Source of the DNA: a virus
IMG/VR virus record: IMGVR_UViG_3300032087_003000
Location: 1-30,212 of that record
Direction: 5' to 3' (one strand)
Length of the DNA stretch: 30,212 nucleotides
In this document: positions 8,488-17,116 of the stretch, piece by piece
How the letters are laid out: each line of letters starts with the position of its first letter
Position numbering within the stretch: position 1 is the first letter of the stretch
Position numbers and translations under genes: made by a program
Notes under the pieces: generated by a model
What the model was told of the DNA's origin: nothing
Database searches by the model: none
The model's input: the letters and a program-made list of their open reading frames with translations, nothing else

Positions 8488-8901
8488 TTAAGATACTGTG
8501 AGGTTATCACCACCAGCTTTCCATATGTTATCTAAATTAGAAAAGATATCATCAAGAACCTCTGATGTTTTTGTATTCATAGCTTCATCTTTTGCTTTTA
8601 TGAACTCAGGTGAAGTTGCAGCAATCTGTGCAAATGGTCTAGCTTTCATATTACGAGTACCATAATGTACATACTTTGCATAATCAGGTAAATCGAAACT
8701 AAATCTAAATGTAATGTTACCTCTTGTATCTTCGGTAAACATTGTTTGTATTCTGTTTCTACTTGCTACTTCTTTAAATAATCTACCTGTTTTATAAGCT
8801 TTAGAAGAACCGGTCTTATATCCCTTATAAGGTACACCAGGATTGATTGCTCGTAGAGCTTGGTCTTTATATACTTTCGCTACATCTTTTAGTGTTTTCA
8901 T
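8488..8901 (-). CDS. HK97 gp10-like tail completion protein
   Basis: A 137-residue protein when started at ATG 8901, the codon 1 base after the upstream stop. An in-frame TTG at 8919 would add six residues but overlaps the upstream gene. The core DLPDYAKYVHYGTRNMKARP then FAQIA matches the YAxYVhyGTxxMxARPF pattern of the HK97 gp10 family, which joins tail to head. The N-terminal MKTLKDVAKVYKDQALRAIN helix is also typical. It follows the adhesin gene and precedes a promoter-bearing gap. Confidence 0.7.
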   Translation of the reverse strand: MKTLKDVAKVYKDQALRAINPGVPYKGYKTGSSKAYKTGRLFKEVASRNRIQTMFTEDTRGNITFRFSFDLPDYAKYVHYGTRNMKARPFAQIAATSPEFIKAKDEAMNTKTSEVLDDIFSNLDNIWKAGGDNLTVS

Positions 8902-8902
8902 A

Positions 8903-10252
8903 TTAACAACTTCCTCCAACAGTTATAGATGAACCAGCACCTGTTATTGCACGATAACTACCACTTATGGTACATGCTACAAATACTTCACTACCTGATA
9001 AAAATCTTTCTGTTACCCCAGCCCTATCATATCCAGGAACTTGACCTGTTCCACATTCATAATATGATGCAACACCACCTGTTCCTCCTGCAGAAAATGT
9101 AATTTCTGTACAAATATCATACGATGAAGTTGTAGTATTACAATCACCAACCTCAACTACTCTATAATTTCCAGTCTGCCCTATTGCAAAAAATTCACTT
9201 CCACTTTCAATACAAACATCTAATGGAAAATCTGTCCTTGATGATAATTCAAAACCATGATAAGATGCAGAACCATAAGGTTGATATTGAACATACATTG
9301 GGTTATCGTTATATGGAGTATCGTTATAAACTCTCATTCTGAAAGATGTAGAACCTGTTGGTAGATTTTCTATGGTAGGACAATATTGAGATATTGGATA
9401 TGCTAACCAAATACCACCTGTTCCACCTCGTGTATATCCTCTTGCTGGATAACCAGTTGCACCTACTAATCCTGCTCCACCACCCGATGAATCAACACCA
9501 TCACTATTTAAATCTCCACCACCCCCTAATCCACGAGTAGTTCCTAATGTAGTACTTCCACCACCTCCTGCGAAACAACCACCAATTTGACCTCTATCAT
9601 CAGCACCAAATTTTTGAAATGGTGTTTGTCCTAATGTTCCTCTAAACCATGGATGAAATACTCCATCACCACCACCAGCAAATGAACCTGAGTTTGCAGC
9701 TCCACCACCACCAGCAGAACCACCATCATATCCTTGATTATATGGTGTAAGAGCTGAACCATTTGGTTGAGCACCTGAACCACCATTTTTTTCAAGACCA
9801 GGTTTAGGGTCAGGTGCACTTAAATCAACCCATTGGTATCCACCTTTATATGCTGTAAATGAACCAAAGGTTGTATCACCTAAACTTGCTGATGCGTTTG
9901 CCTCTCCTACTCTCCATGTATAACTTCCTTGTGTAAGAGTAATTGATTCTGTATTTTTTTCCCAATCATCACCTATTCTATATAAAGATTTACCCGCTTC
10001 TGATGATGATAAGATAAACCCACCAGCACCTCCTGCACCATTATCACCACCATGTCCACCAGCTCCAACCATCATTAGAGTTATATTTTGTAAATCTTCG
10101 TAAACATCAAAAGAACCTGATGTTCCTGCTTCAAAATAATTAACTACAATAGGAGTAGAACCACTATAATAAACATAGTTTATAGGTTGTAAATCAGTTG
10201 ATACACAAGTTAACTCGGTATCATCTTTAAAATACATTGTCGGTGTGTACAT
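8903..10252 (-). CDS. Glycine-rich tail adhesin (receptor-binding candidate)
   Basis: A 449-residue protein whose middle (about 65-290) is packed with glycine runs (GAGGHGGDNGAGGAGG, GGSAGGGGAAN, CFAGGGGS, GLGGGGD, SSGGGAG). These resemble the polyglycine-sandwich motifs of phage tip adhesins such as the gp38 class. The C-terminal 110 residues hold two related units with cysteines (ESGSEFFAIGQTGNYRVVEVG and LSGSEVFVACTISGSYRAI). Such proteins recognise cell-surface proteins at the fibre tip. It lies 1 base after a trimeric fibre gene, so the pair probably forms shaft and tip. Confidence 0.6.
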   Translation of the reverse strand: MYTPTMYFKDDTELTCVSTDLQPINYVYYSGSTPIVVNYFEAGTSGSFDVYEDLQNITLMMVGAGGHGGDNGAGGAGGFILSSSEAGKSLYRIGDDWEKNTESITLTQGSYTWRVGEANASASLGDTTFGSFTAYKGGYQWVDLSAPDPKPGLEKNGGSGAQPNGSALTPYNQGYDGGSAGGGGAANSGSFAGGGDGVFHPWFRGTLGQTPFQKFGADDRGQIGGCFAGGGGSTTLGTTRGLGGGGDLNSDGVDSSGGGAGLVGATGYPARGYTRGGTGGIWLAYPISQYCPTIENLPTGSTSFRMRVYNDTPYNDNPMYVQYQPYGSASYHGFELSSRTDFPLDVCIESGSEFFAIGQTGNYRVVEVGDCNTTTSSYDICTEITFSAGGTGGVASYYECGTGQVPGYDRAGVTERFLSGSEVFVACTISGSYRAITGAGSSITVGGSC

Positions 10253-10253
10253 A

Positions 10254-11507
10254 TTATATAAATCGTTTTACTGAACTTCCAAATAAGTTTGTATCATCAA
10301 ATGTAATATATGAAATCACATCAATTGCACTTCCAACTTGTGAAGCTGTATAAGGTGATATTGTTGAGTATTTTACATTATCATCAGCAACAAGATTACC
10401 AAATGGAGCTCCACCAACTTGTTGAACTTTTAAATTTACAGTTTGACCTGGTTGAACATTAGTTGTTACTAAACGAGTAGTTTGGTTTGATACTAAATTT
10501 ATTGTAAAGAAATTTCCTAATGATAAATCCATAGATGCTGTACTTGATACTATTGATAAAGAATTTACTTCACCATTTACAGAACCACTAAAAGTATTAT
10601 TACCAACAAATGTATTAGAACCTGTTGTTGCAAATGTTACATTTAAATCATCTTGTGATTGTGTATATGTGTTAAAATCAGTTGTAGATACGAAATCTGT
10701 TACAATAGAAGATGAGAATGCTTCTAATGCATCTATTCTTGTATCAAATGATGCTGAATCTACATAATACGATGATGTGAATGTATTGTATCCACTATTG
10801 ATATCTAATTGTGAAGAAGTAAATGCATTTAATGAATCATTACCATTTGATGCAGTAAATGAATTATAAAATCCATTTATTGTTTCTTGTGATGATGTAA
10901 ATAATTCTAAGTTATCTAATCTACCAGCCTGTGAACCACTATCTGCTTCTAACTGGTCTAATCTACTATCTACCGATGCAGAATATGTTGTTACATTACC
11001 AATACCATTGATTGTAGAAGATGATATCTCATTACTAACGGTAAGAGAACCTGTAAATGCAGAATTACCTTGAACTCCTAATGAACCACTAATCGTTACT
11101 TGTCCAATCAGTTCTTGTACATCTGTTATCTCATCACCTAATTGGTTAGAACCACTTGAAAAGATTACTGAGGATGATTCTAAAGTTACATGAAGTACTC
11201 TTGTATTGATTGTATCAAAAGAACCCGTATGAGCCGTTATATTACCATGTATATCAAGTGAACCTGAATGTACAACAGAACCACTAATATCAACATCACC
11301 ATTGAAATCAGCATTACCATCTACTTTAAAATTGTTTACAACTGTAAACTCTTTTGTAGTTGCATTGATTCTTAATCCAAGATTATCTCCTATACCATCT
11401 TGTAACTCTAAATCACCACTCTGTGATGTTAAAGGTGAAGTAGAATCTTCTAAATTAACAATCCCATAAAAGGATTGGCTGATAAATAAATCTTTTAAAT
11501 TACTCAT
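10254..11507 (-). CDS. Trimeric tail fibre protein
   Basis: A 417-residue Ser/Thr/Asn-rich fibre. The N-terminal third alternates short beta units with SGS repeats (DISGSVVHSGSLDIHGN, ISGSLGVQGNSAFTGSL). A middle section has recurring helical units (RLDQLEADSGSQAGRLDNLE, RIDALEAFSSS). The last ~100 residues are related to the end of the 834-residue fibre at 18339-20843 (STAS-D-S, TN-xx-GQTxN, ITFxxxN-xx-SSV). The domain is probably a trimerisation or attachment tip. The gene sits between the neck protein and the adhesin. Confidence 0.7.
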   Translation of the reverse strand: MSNLKDLFISQSFYGIVNLEDSTSPLTSQSGDLELQDGIGDNLGLRINATTKEFTVVNNFKVDGNADFNGDVDISGSVVHSGSLDIHGNITAHTGSFDTINTRVLHVTLESSSVIFSSGSNQLGDEITDVQELIGQVTISGSLGVQGNSAFTGSLTVSNEISSSTINGIGNVTTYSASVDSRLDQLEADSGSQAGRLDNLELFTSSQETINGFYNSFTASNGNDSLNAFTSSQLDINSGYNTFTSSYYVDSASFDTRIDALEAFSSSIVTDFVSTTDFNTYTQSQDDLNVTFATTGSNTFVGNNTFSGSVNGEVNSLSIVSSTASMDLSLGNFFTINLVSNQTTRLVTTNVQPGQTVNLKVQQVGGAPFGNLVADDNVKYSTISPYTASQVGSAIDVISYITFDDTNLFGSSVKRFI

Positions 11508-11516
11508 AGTTTCTCT

Positions 11517-12428
11517 TTATGTATATTGCCACTTTCTAAGTGCATCATCTATTTTATCGTTATCCCATCGTTCTGGTGTTGTATCCCATACCTTTGGGTT
11601 TATCCATAAATTACAATTTTCACAAGTACCAAAATCCTCGTAAGGAATTGCTAAAACAGGTAAATTATAAAAATCATAATCATCTCTATCATTTATTTCT
11701 TCTAAGATTTCAAAACATCTTAAATTATCATAAGATGTTAAGTAACCTTGTTTTCTTGAATCAGGTACATATTTGGTTGCGAATATTTGTCCAACCGAAC
11801 CTGTAACTCCTAATTCTATTACAGCATTGTATTCATCATTTGTTTCGCAATCTTTTACTTTCCAATAACTACCCTCAGGTATTATCAAAAAAAAAAGACA
11901 ACGATTTTTATCATTGTGAACAGTCAAAGTAAATTCTGCTGACCATCCCACCAGCCCATTATTGAACCGGTCCGCAAAAGGTGTACAATTAATTGCTGAA
12001 TTAATCTCCATCCCATAATTACTCTTTTGAGTATATGCGGTTAAATCGTTTAAGATACTCAATGTGTTAGCATGAATATCAACAACATCATCAGTCCCAT
12101 CAAAAGGAACAATCTGTTTATTTTCTCTTTCATTTGGTGTATCATCATCTCTCATTAATTTTGATTTATCAGCAACTATTAGTTGTACTTGATATTCTGT
12201 TACTGTATTTCCAAAGTTTGCATTAGTAATTAACACATTACCAATAGGGTATTGTGGAAATTCAGTTGAATCAAAATTGTAGATATCTCCTTGTGTTACT
12301 TTAGCAATACTTGGATGATTCTTCATAATTGTTTTGAAGTAATTCAAAGTATTGTAGTAAAGTGAAAAGTTCTCAGCTGAGTTCTTTACAATTTGACTTC
12401 TACTTGGTGTGTATGATGGTGTACTCAT
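11517..12428 (-). CDS. Putative neck / tail terminator protein
   Basis: A 303-residue protein. The first half has a tail-terminator-like outline: an N-terminal helix (YYNTLNYFKTIMKNHPSIAK), a strand with PQYPIGNVLITNANFGNTVT, and helical ANTLSILNDLTAYTQ. The second half is an added domain with a Cys pair (CENC) and a Trp-rich end. In this kind of genome the slot after portal and connector usually holds neck and tail-completion proteins. Function is inferred mainly from position, and I cannot name the family. Confidence 0.5.
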   Translation of the reverse strand: MSTPSYTPSRSQIVKNSAENFSLYYNTLNYFKTIMKNHPSIAKVTQGDIYNFDSTEFPQYPIGNVLITNANFGNTVTEYQVQLIVADKSKLMRDDDTPNERENKQIVPFDGTDDVVDIHANTLSILNDLTAYTQKSNYGMEINSAINCTPFADRFNNGLVGWSAEFTLTVHNDKNRCLFFLIIPEGSYWKVKDCETNDEYNAVIELGVTGSVGQIFATKYVPDSRKQGYLTSYDNLRCFEILEEINDRDDYDFYNLPVLAIPYEDFGTCENCNLWINPKVWDTTPERWDNDKIDDALRKWQYT

Positions 12429-12434
12429 AATTTA

Positions 12435-12947
12435 TTATAGTTGTATTCCTCCAAAGTATTGATTAGTTGTATCAGGATAAATTTGTGTTGCATCTCCAAC
12501 TGATTCATAGTATTCAGGTATGTTAGGTGAATTAGCAATCAAATAATCTTGTAAACGAGTTGAATAATAATCTGCATTATTCAAAGCTTTGTTTAACAAA
12601 TAATCTACTTCGGATTTCGTAGGAGCAATACCAGTTTCACTCTGTTGTTTAACTGCTCCGTTTGATTTAAATTGTACTGAACTAAATGGAATATATTCTA
12701 CACATCCATACCAAATTAAAGTAGGTTTAACATATTCTTCTACAAGTGTTTGATAGTAACCTGTAAAAGCGGTTTGTGATTCTACATCATCTTGTAGTTT
12801 ATTGTATAGAACTGTTCCTAATAAATTTAGTATGTACTTCTCCTGTGCTGTTCTAATAAAAGGTAGAAGAGCATCAGCATCAATTGCACCACCAAGAGGT
12901 GTGTTTTTAATGATATCGTTTCGTGTTATTAATAATCCAAATGCCAT
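12435..12947 (-). CDS. Head-tail connector (adaptor) protein
   Basis: A 170-residue largely helical protein that begins MAFGLLITRNDIIKNTPLGG. It has an IDADALLPFIRTAQEKYILN helix followed by LLGTVLYNKLQDDV and a C-terminal NNADYYSTRLQDYL helix. This matches the gp6-like/DUF6712-type connectors found directly after portal in Bacteroidetes phages. It binds the portal ring and starts the neck. It lies 14 bases after the portal gene and 6 bases before the neck protein gene. Confidence 0.7.
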   Translation of the reverse strand: MAFGLLITRNDIIKNTPLGGAIDADALLPFIRTAQEKYILNLLGTVLYNKLQDDVESQTAFTGYYQTLVEEYVKPTLIWYGCVEYIPFSSVQFKSNGAVKQQSETGIAPTKSEVDYLLNKALNNADYYSTRLQDYLIANSPNIPEYYESVGDATQIYPDTTNQYFGGIQL

Positions 12948-12961
12948 AGTTCTATTTTATA

Positions 12962-14248
12962 TTAGTTAGAATCATAATACCTTTCAAATCCATAATCTGA
13001 AGGTCTTAATGGTTCGTTTGTTATATCTGACAAATTGTCAGTTTCTTCATTTTCCATTTGTGTTTCTTCACCTTCACCACCTTGTAAATTATCATCAATA
13101 GTTTCTTGTACTTCTTCTATTGTTTCATCAGTTTCTTCTGCTGTTGTAGAAAGGATTACAAGAGGTGTAAGTTGTTCAAAATATAATTCTGATATATCGA
13201 TACCACCAATTCTAAATGCTCTGTATATATCGTTTAAAATTAGATTTTGGAATGGGAAGATTGTCATAGTTTGCATAATAGAATATGCAGTTTTCATTTC
13301 TTCCGATTGAGAAGAGAATCCATTATTCGCAGTTCTAATACCAAATAAAAGTGGTGATACTATTCTGTGAGCTACGAGAATTCTATCTTGAGCATATTCA
13401 GCAACATACTGATACTTCTCATGTAAGTTCTCCATCGGAAGTGTATCAATAGTAGGTTTGTTAATTGCATCATCGTTAAATGATACCATAAATCTACCAG
13501 CATTTCTTGTACCTGTAAATTTAGATTCTAACAGAGCTTCTATTGTTTGTCTTTCTTCTGGTGCTGGAACTCCGTTGTTAAAGTTAACCATTGCAACAGG
13601 TAAAAATCCATTCTCAATATTGTTTAAGTGTAGATTAGATAATTCAGCTTCTGAGAATGAGAATTGTAATGCAGAAATCCAATCAGGTAAAGAATAATAA
13701 TACCTACTTGGTTCATACTCCTTTATATATAGTATTTCGATTTCTTCATCTGATGAACCGAAAGTAGGAATGAAAGCTTTATCTTTTTGTTTTCTAACAT
13801 CTGACCAATCAACACAATAGTAATATCCTTCAATCTTTTTCATACCCTCAATCTTCTTAGCACGAAGATTTTGTACAGGTGTATGATATAATCTTTCTAT
13901 CTTTGTGTGTGATTTATTCCATATTACTTGAAATGCAGCATTACCAAATAATTTTAAATCAAAGGTTACTTTTCTTAAATCTTCTGGTGGAATAATCTTA
14001 TCTAATCGTTCTTGTTTTGCTTCTTCTTTAGTAAATAATCCTTTACCATAAATTAAATCAGCAACACCATCAATACAAGCCGCATTAGTTGTAGAAGTAT
14101 TGTATGCTTCGTTTAGTAAACCGAAGTAATCATCTTGGTCTAAGATTCCAACAGGCACCCATTGATATCTTGTTTTTGTATCTTCTTGTACAATTGGAAC
14201 ATCTTGTCTTGAGAAGTTTATCACACTAAATTTCTGTTCTTGTTTCAT
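12962..14248 (-). CDS. Portal protein
   Basis: A 428-residue protein near the usual portal size. Early residues (NEAYNTSTTNAACIDGVADL) are the portal wing helix. LKLFGNAAFQVIWNKSHTKI is the conserved GNAxxxV strand. RILVAHRIVSPLLFGI and GFSSQSEEMKTAYSIMQTM are the clip/stem helices. The C terminus is very acidic (EETDETIEEVQETIDDNLQG). It forms the dodecameric channel through which terminase packages DNA. It starts 1 base after the 120-residue gene. A capsid-far portal order is discussed under findings. Confidence 0.85.
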   Translation of the reverse strand: MKQEQKFSVINFSRQDVPIVQEDTKTRYQWVPVGILDQDDYFGLLNEAYNTSTTNAACIDGVADLIYGKGLFTKEEAKQERLDKIIPPEDLRKVTFDLKLFGNAAFQVIWNKSHTKIERLYHTPVQNLRAKKIEGMKKIEGYYYCVDWSDVRKQKDKAFIPTFGSSDEEIEILYIKEYEPSRYYYSLPDWISALQFSFSEAELSNLHLNNIENGFLPVAMVNFNNGVPAPEERQTIEALLESKFTGTRNAGRFMVSFNDDAINKPTIDTLPMENLHEKYQYVAEYAQDRILVAHRIVSPLLFGIRTANNGFSSQSEEMKTAYSIMQTMTIFPFQNLILNDIYRAFRIGGIDISELYFEQLTPLVILSTTAEETDETIEEVQETIDDNLQGGEGEETQMENEETDNLSDITNEPLRPSDYGFERYYDSN

Positions 14249-14249
14249 A

Positions 14250-14612
14250 TTACATTACTATATAATCGTTATTGGTTACATTTGATACGAATTTCTCGTT
14301 TTGTGTTGTATATACAACTTTATCTACTGATTGAGAACCATATACTTGGATTGAACCATACCAAATTGAACCACTTACACTACCACTAATTTCAGCAATA
14401 AACTCTTGGCCTGTTTCAACAATTCCCTCTAATGATTGAGAAAATGTAAAAACATTCTCATAGGGATTAAATGTATAAGAACCACTTAAACTATAAGAAG
14501 ATGTTTCATATGTTAACATATCCTCTAATTTAAGGGTAAACTCATCACCTGAGCCTGTATTTCGTGTTCTTATCACGAATTCGTTACTTTGTGAGATGTA
14601 ATAGCTAAGCAT
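14250..14612 (-). CDS. Small virion-associated beta protein
   Basis: A 120-residue beta-rich protein (LSYYISQSNEFVIRTRNTGS, then MLTYETSSYSLSGSYTFNP, SVSGSIWYGSIQVYGSQSVD). The alternating hydrophobic/Ser/Thr pattern resembles Ig-like accessory proteins coded beside portal in Bacteroidetes phages. It is the first gene after the terminator (14674-14701) and the promoter motif (14628-14638), so it heads the portal-to-completion transcript. No catalytic motif is seen. Confidence 0.5.
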   Translation of the reverse strand: MLSYYISQSNEFVIRTRNTGSGDEFTLKLEDMLTYETSSYSLSGSYTFNPYENVFTFSQSLEGIVETGQEFIAEISGSVSGSIWYGSIQVYGSQSVDKVVYTTQNEKFVSNVTNNDYIVM

Positions 14613-14627
14613 TATCTAATCTTTTAG

Positions 14628-14638
14628 TATATAACAAC
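14628..14638 (-). promoter_or_regulatory. Late-type promoter motif GTTGTTATATA (portal block)
   Basis: Leftward motif 15 bases upstream of the ATG at 14612 and just after a strong terminator. A TTG lies about 20 bp further upstream. It is one of ten copies, with G in place of the first T. Confidence 0.5.
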
Positions 14639-14673
14639 TAAACTTTAACTTATCATTATTCAAACATAGGCAC

Positions 14674-14701
14674 AAAAAAACCTCTCACGAAGAGAGGTTT
14701 T
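14674..14701 (-). terminator. Intrinsic terminator after the tail tube gene
   Basis: AAAACCTCTC (14677-14686) pairs over 10 bp with GAGAGGTTTT (14692-14701) around a 5-nt loop. In leftward reading the stem is followed by seven T (14680-14674). It lies 37 bases after the tail tube stop and before the portal block promoter. The stem also has T on the other side, so it may work in both directions. Confidence 0.9.
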
Positions 14702-14737
14702 CTTATATTATGCTCTTAGGACTCTACTAATTATCTC

Positions 14738-15271
14738 TTATGAATAGACAATTGTAGGTTGACCTACTAACCCTGCAAATGCATCTGTTGAAGTTGAACC
14801 AGATAAGAATGCTGCTGGAAGTTTCTCTTCAGCTGTCATCGTGATAGAATAACCATAAAGGTCTCCTAACGCTCCACCTGTTTGAATTGTTCCTGCAGTT
14901 AAATCTGCTCCATGTTCTTCACCAACTAATAATGCATCACCTGAATTAGTCCAAACTATAATTTGAGGCCTACCATAAGCTAATAATTTTAACTGAGTAG
15001 TCATTTCATTCGTTAACTTTTTCAAGTTAAGAACAGTTTCTTGAGAGAAGAATGTAGTTCCATTTTCTCTTGAAGAATTGACAGTTTCAGTATAAGCAGA
15101 AGTTCCTTTGAGTTCGTAATAGTACACAGTAGAACCGGATAAATCAGTAACTTCTCCACTTCCATTTTTAGTAAATGAACCAGAATCGAAATTGATAAAG
15201 TAAACACCCTGTAGTCCTCCTACTGAATCTTTACATACTTCTTGTCTCCCCGCGGTTAATAAACAACTCAT
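14738..15271 (-). CDS. Major tail tube protein
   Basis: A 177-residue protein beginning MSCLLTAGRQEVCKDSVGGL then QGVYFINF, a pattern I know from the gene after the capsid gene in Bacteroidetes siphoviruses. The rest is beta-rich, with TTFFSQETVLNLKKLTNEMT and ALGDLYGYSITMTAEEKLPA near the end, as in tail tube subunits. The tight capsid-tube-terminator arrangement fits a protein needed in many copies. A good ribosome site (AAGGAG) stands 6 bases before the ATG, unusual in this A-rich genome. Confidence 0.75.
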   Translation of the reverse strand: MSCLLTAGRQEVCKDSVGGLQGVYFINFDSGSFTKNGSGEVTDLSGSTVYYYELKGTSAYTETVNSSRENGTTFFSQETVLNLKKLTNEMTTQLKLLAYGRPQIIVWTNSGDALLVGEEHGADLTAGTIQTGGALGDLYGYSITMTAEEKLPAAFLSGSTSTDAFAGLVGQPTIVYS

Positions 15272-15302
15272 AGTTTCTCCTTTTTAATTATTAGTTAATA
15301 TA

Positions 15303-16283
15303 TTAGTAAGCTCCGTAATAAACGATATCGTTTCCTACACCGAACTGAGTTCCTGCAGTATATCGCATGATGATTCTATAATTTTGTGAACCATCTAAAT
15401 TCGCCATGTCAAGTACTCGTACTTCATTATGGTCAGATAGCAATCCAGTTCCGAAGAATAGGTTTGATTTCTGAGCAGCAACGATTTTATCATCACTTAA
15501 ACCAGGACATAGAACGATTTCAATACCTTGGAAGTTATTTGGTTTCTCACCAACATTTAATTGGTTGTTGAATGAACCAATGTTAGTTTGTCCTGAAAGT
15601 GCTGATTGATAAGCTCTTGCAGTTTTAGAACCAACATAGATTACTAAATCTTCTTTACCATATACAGCTGAAGGAATAGTATCATATACTGCTTGTAATT
15701 TATCAAGTACATTAGCAGATGTGATAGAACCAGATACGATAGCACCTGAACCATCAGTTCTTGCTGGTAATACATCAGAAGCTCCACCTGCAGCTACAGA
15801 AGCTGAGAATGCAGTTTCAAATCCACCAAACTCACCATTTGCAGTAGATACACCACCCCAAATATCTTGTTCAGTTTTTTCAGCAACTTTTCCACCTACA
15901 TATGATACTAAGAAATCGTTAAAGTTTCTTGGGATTTCATCAAATGCAGAATATCCAAGTTGTAATGCGTTCCAAGAATCCACGAATTCTTGCTTACATA
16001 GTGATAGGTTTACTTGTAGCTCTTTAGGCTCAAGAATTCTTTCCGTAATAGAAGCTGAACCACTTGTTACGAAATCACAGCTTGCATCTTGTACAATACC
16101 TGATACATCAACTTTCTGAATTACTTCTTTGAATTTTACATTTGGTTTAATAGTTACCAATTGATTATCAAGAGTTCTTGCAGAAAGTAACGCCGCTGCT
16201 ATATAATCAGCAGCCGCTTCACCAGCATAAGTAGAGTTATTGATAACAGGCTGTCCTGTTGTAAATTTTTCAATTTTTCTCAT
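15303..16283 (-). CDS. Major capsid protein, HK97 fold type
   Basis: A 326-residue protein. The N-terminal arm (MRKIEKFTTGQPVINNSTYA) is followed by ITERILEPKELQVNLSLCKQ and EFVDSWNALQLGYSAFDEIP, matching capsid proteins of Bacteroidetes phages. KVAEKTEQDIWGG is the spine-helix type segment. IVLCPGLSDDKIVAAQKSNL and YRIIMRYTAGTQFGVGNDIV form the C-terminal P-domain strands. It lies directly downstream of the acidic scaffold gene. Size is in the normal range, and there is no separate protease between them. Confidence 0.85.
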   Translation of the reverse strand: MRKIEKFTTGQPVINNSTYAGEAAADYIAAALLSARTLDNQLVTIKPNVKFKEVIQKVDVSGIVQDASCDFVTSGSASITERILEPKELQVNLSLCKQEFVDSWNALQLGYSAFDEIPRNFNDFLVSYVGGKVAEKTEQDIWGGVSTANGEFGGFETAFSASVAAGGASDVLPARTDGSGAIVSGSITSANVLDKLQAVYDTIPSAVYGKEDLVIYVGSKTARAYQSALSGQTNIGSFNNQLNVGEKPNNFQGIEIVLCPGLSDDKIVAAQKSNLFFGTGLLSDHNEVRVLDMANLDGSQNYRIIMRYTAGTQFGVGNDIVYYGAY

Positions 16284-16309
16284 TTTGTTTCTCTCTTTTT
16301 TTGTTAATA

Positions 16310-17038
16310 TTATTTATACAATTTACTTAAAACCGAGTTATGAGAGTTCGGTATTCTAAATGAATTGTTTTTCTTTTGATTACTAAATTTAGAAGTTTCA
16401 ATTGGAGCTCCATCTAATTTCTTAGATTCTAACTCTTCTTCCTTTTCTTCTTCCTCTTCAAGTGCTTCTTCTTCTTTTTTGATATCCTCAAAATACTTTA
16501 CAAGTTCTTCGATTCTTTCTTTCATCTCTTCGATTTTAGATTCCTGCTCTCCAAGTTTAGTTTTTAAGTCTACAATCTCTGCATCCTTATCAACCACCTC
16601 CTCGTCAACCAATTCTTCTTCTTTATCTTCTTCAGATTCTAAAGTTACTTGTTCTGGAAGTTCTGTTACTTCACCAGATTCAGGTAGTTTTTCTACCTCT
16701 TCTGTTGATACATCAGCTAATTCTTCTTCTTTCTTCTCCTCAGATTCTGCTTCTATCTCAACATTCTCTCTTTCTTTAATGATACCATCTTCAGTAAAGA
16801 TTTTGATTCTATTGATATTTCCACTTTCATCTTTTAATTCAAGTAAGTGTTCTCCATCAGGAGCAGGAGTTTTAGTACCATCTTCATGGATAACTTCAAC
16901 AGACTCACCTACATCAAAAGTTGGAGATTCAACAAGAGTTCCATCAGCTAATCGTGCTACTGTAAGTTTTTCCTCTTTGTTTTCTTCTTGTAAAGATAAA
17001 AGAGTCATAATCTTACCTAATACTGTGTTTGAATTCAT
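16310..17038 (-). CDS. Capsid scaffolding protein
   Basis: A 242-residue, very acidic protein. The N terminus (NSNTVLGKIMTLLSLQ) and a beta-like part (LADGTLVESPTFDVGESVEV, then DGTKTPAPDGEH) match the scaffold genes of Bacteroidetes phages. The middle is an Asp/Glu-rich disordered stretch, then a Glu/Lys coiled coil (about 150-205). The basic tail (FSNQKKNNSFRIPNSHNS) probably binds capsid subunits. Directly upstream of the capsid gene and removed from the mature head by the protease, by analogy. Confidence 0.75.
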   Translation of the reverse strand: MNSNTVLGKIMTLLSLQEENKEEKLTVARLADGTLVESPTFDVGESVEVIHEDGTKTPAPDGEHLLELKDESGNINRIKIFTEDGIIKERENVEIEAESEEKKEEELADVSTEEVEKLPESGEVTELPEQVTLESEEDKEEELVDEEVVDKDAEIVDLKTKLGEQESKIEEMKERIEELVKYFEDIKKEEEALEEEEEKEEELESKKLDGAPIETSKFSNQKKNNSFRIPNSHNSVLSKLYK

Positions 17039-17062
17039 AGTTTTTCTCTCTTTTTTTTAGGT

Positions 17063-17078
17063 TATATAAATTTATATA
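17063..17078. promoter_or_regulatory. 16-bp perfect palindrome in the scaffold/capsid leader
   Basis: TATATAAATTTATATA reads the same on both strands. It begins 3 bases downstream of the late-type promoter motif in the scaffold leader, so it would overlap the start of transcription. It could be an operator or a small RNA hairpin, or just chance in AT-rich DNA. Confidence 0.3.
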
Positions 17079-17080
17079 TC

Positions 17081-17091
17081 TATATAACAAG
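17081..17091 (-). promoter_or_regulatory. Late-type promoter motif CTTGTTATATA (scaffold/capsid block)
   Basis: Leftward motif in the 78-bp gap before the scaffold gene, 42 bases upstream of the ATG at 17038. It is one of ten copies, with C in place of the first T. Confidence 0.5.
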
Positions 17092-17116
17092 TTAATAGTT
17101 GTTTATAGTAATTTTT

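Noticed and set aside
15721-17060. Long rightward frames opposite capsid and scaffold genes
   Set aside because: They mirror well-supported genes, and their Ser/Thr-rich composition is what the antisense of Glu/Asp-rich coding gives.
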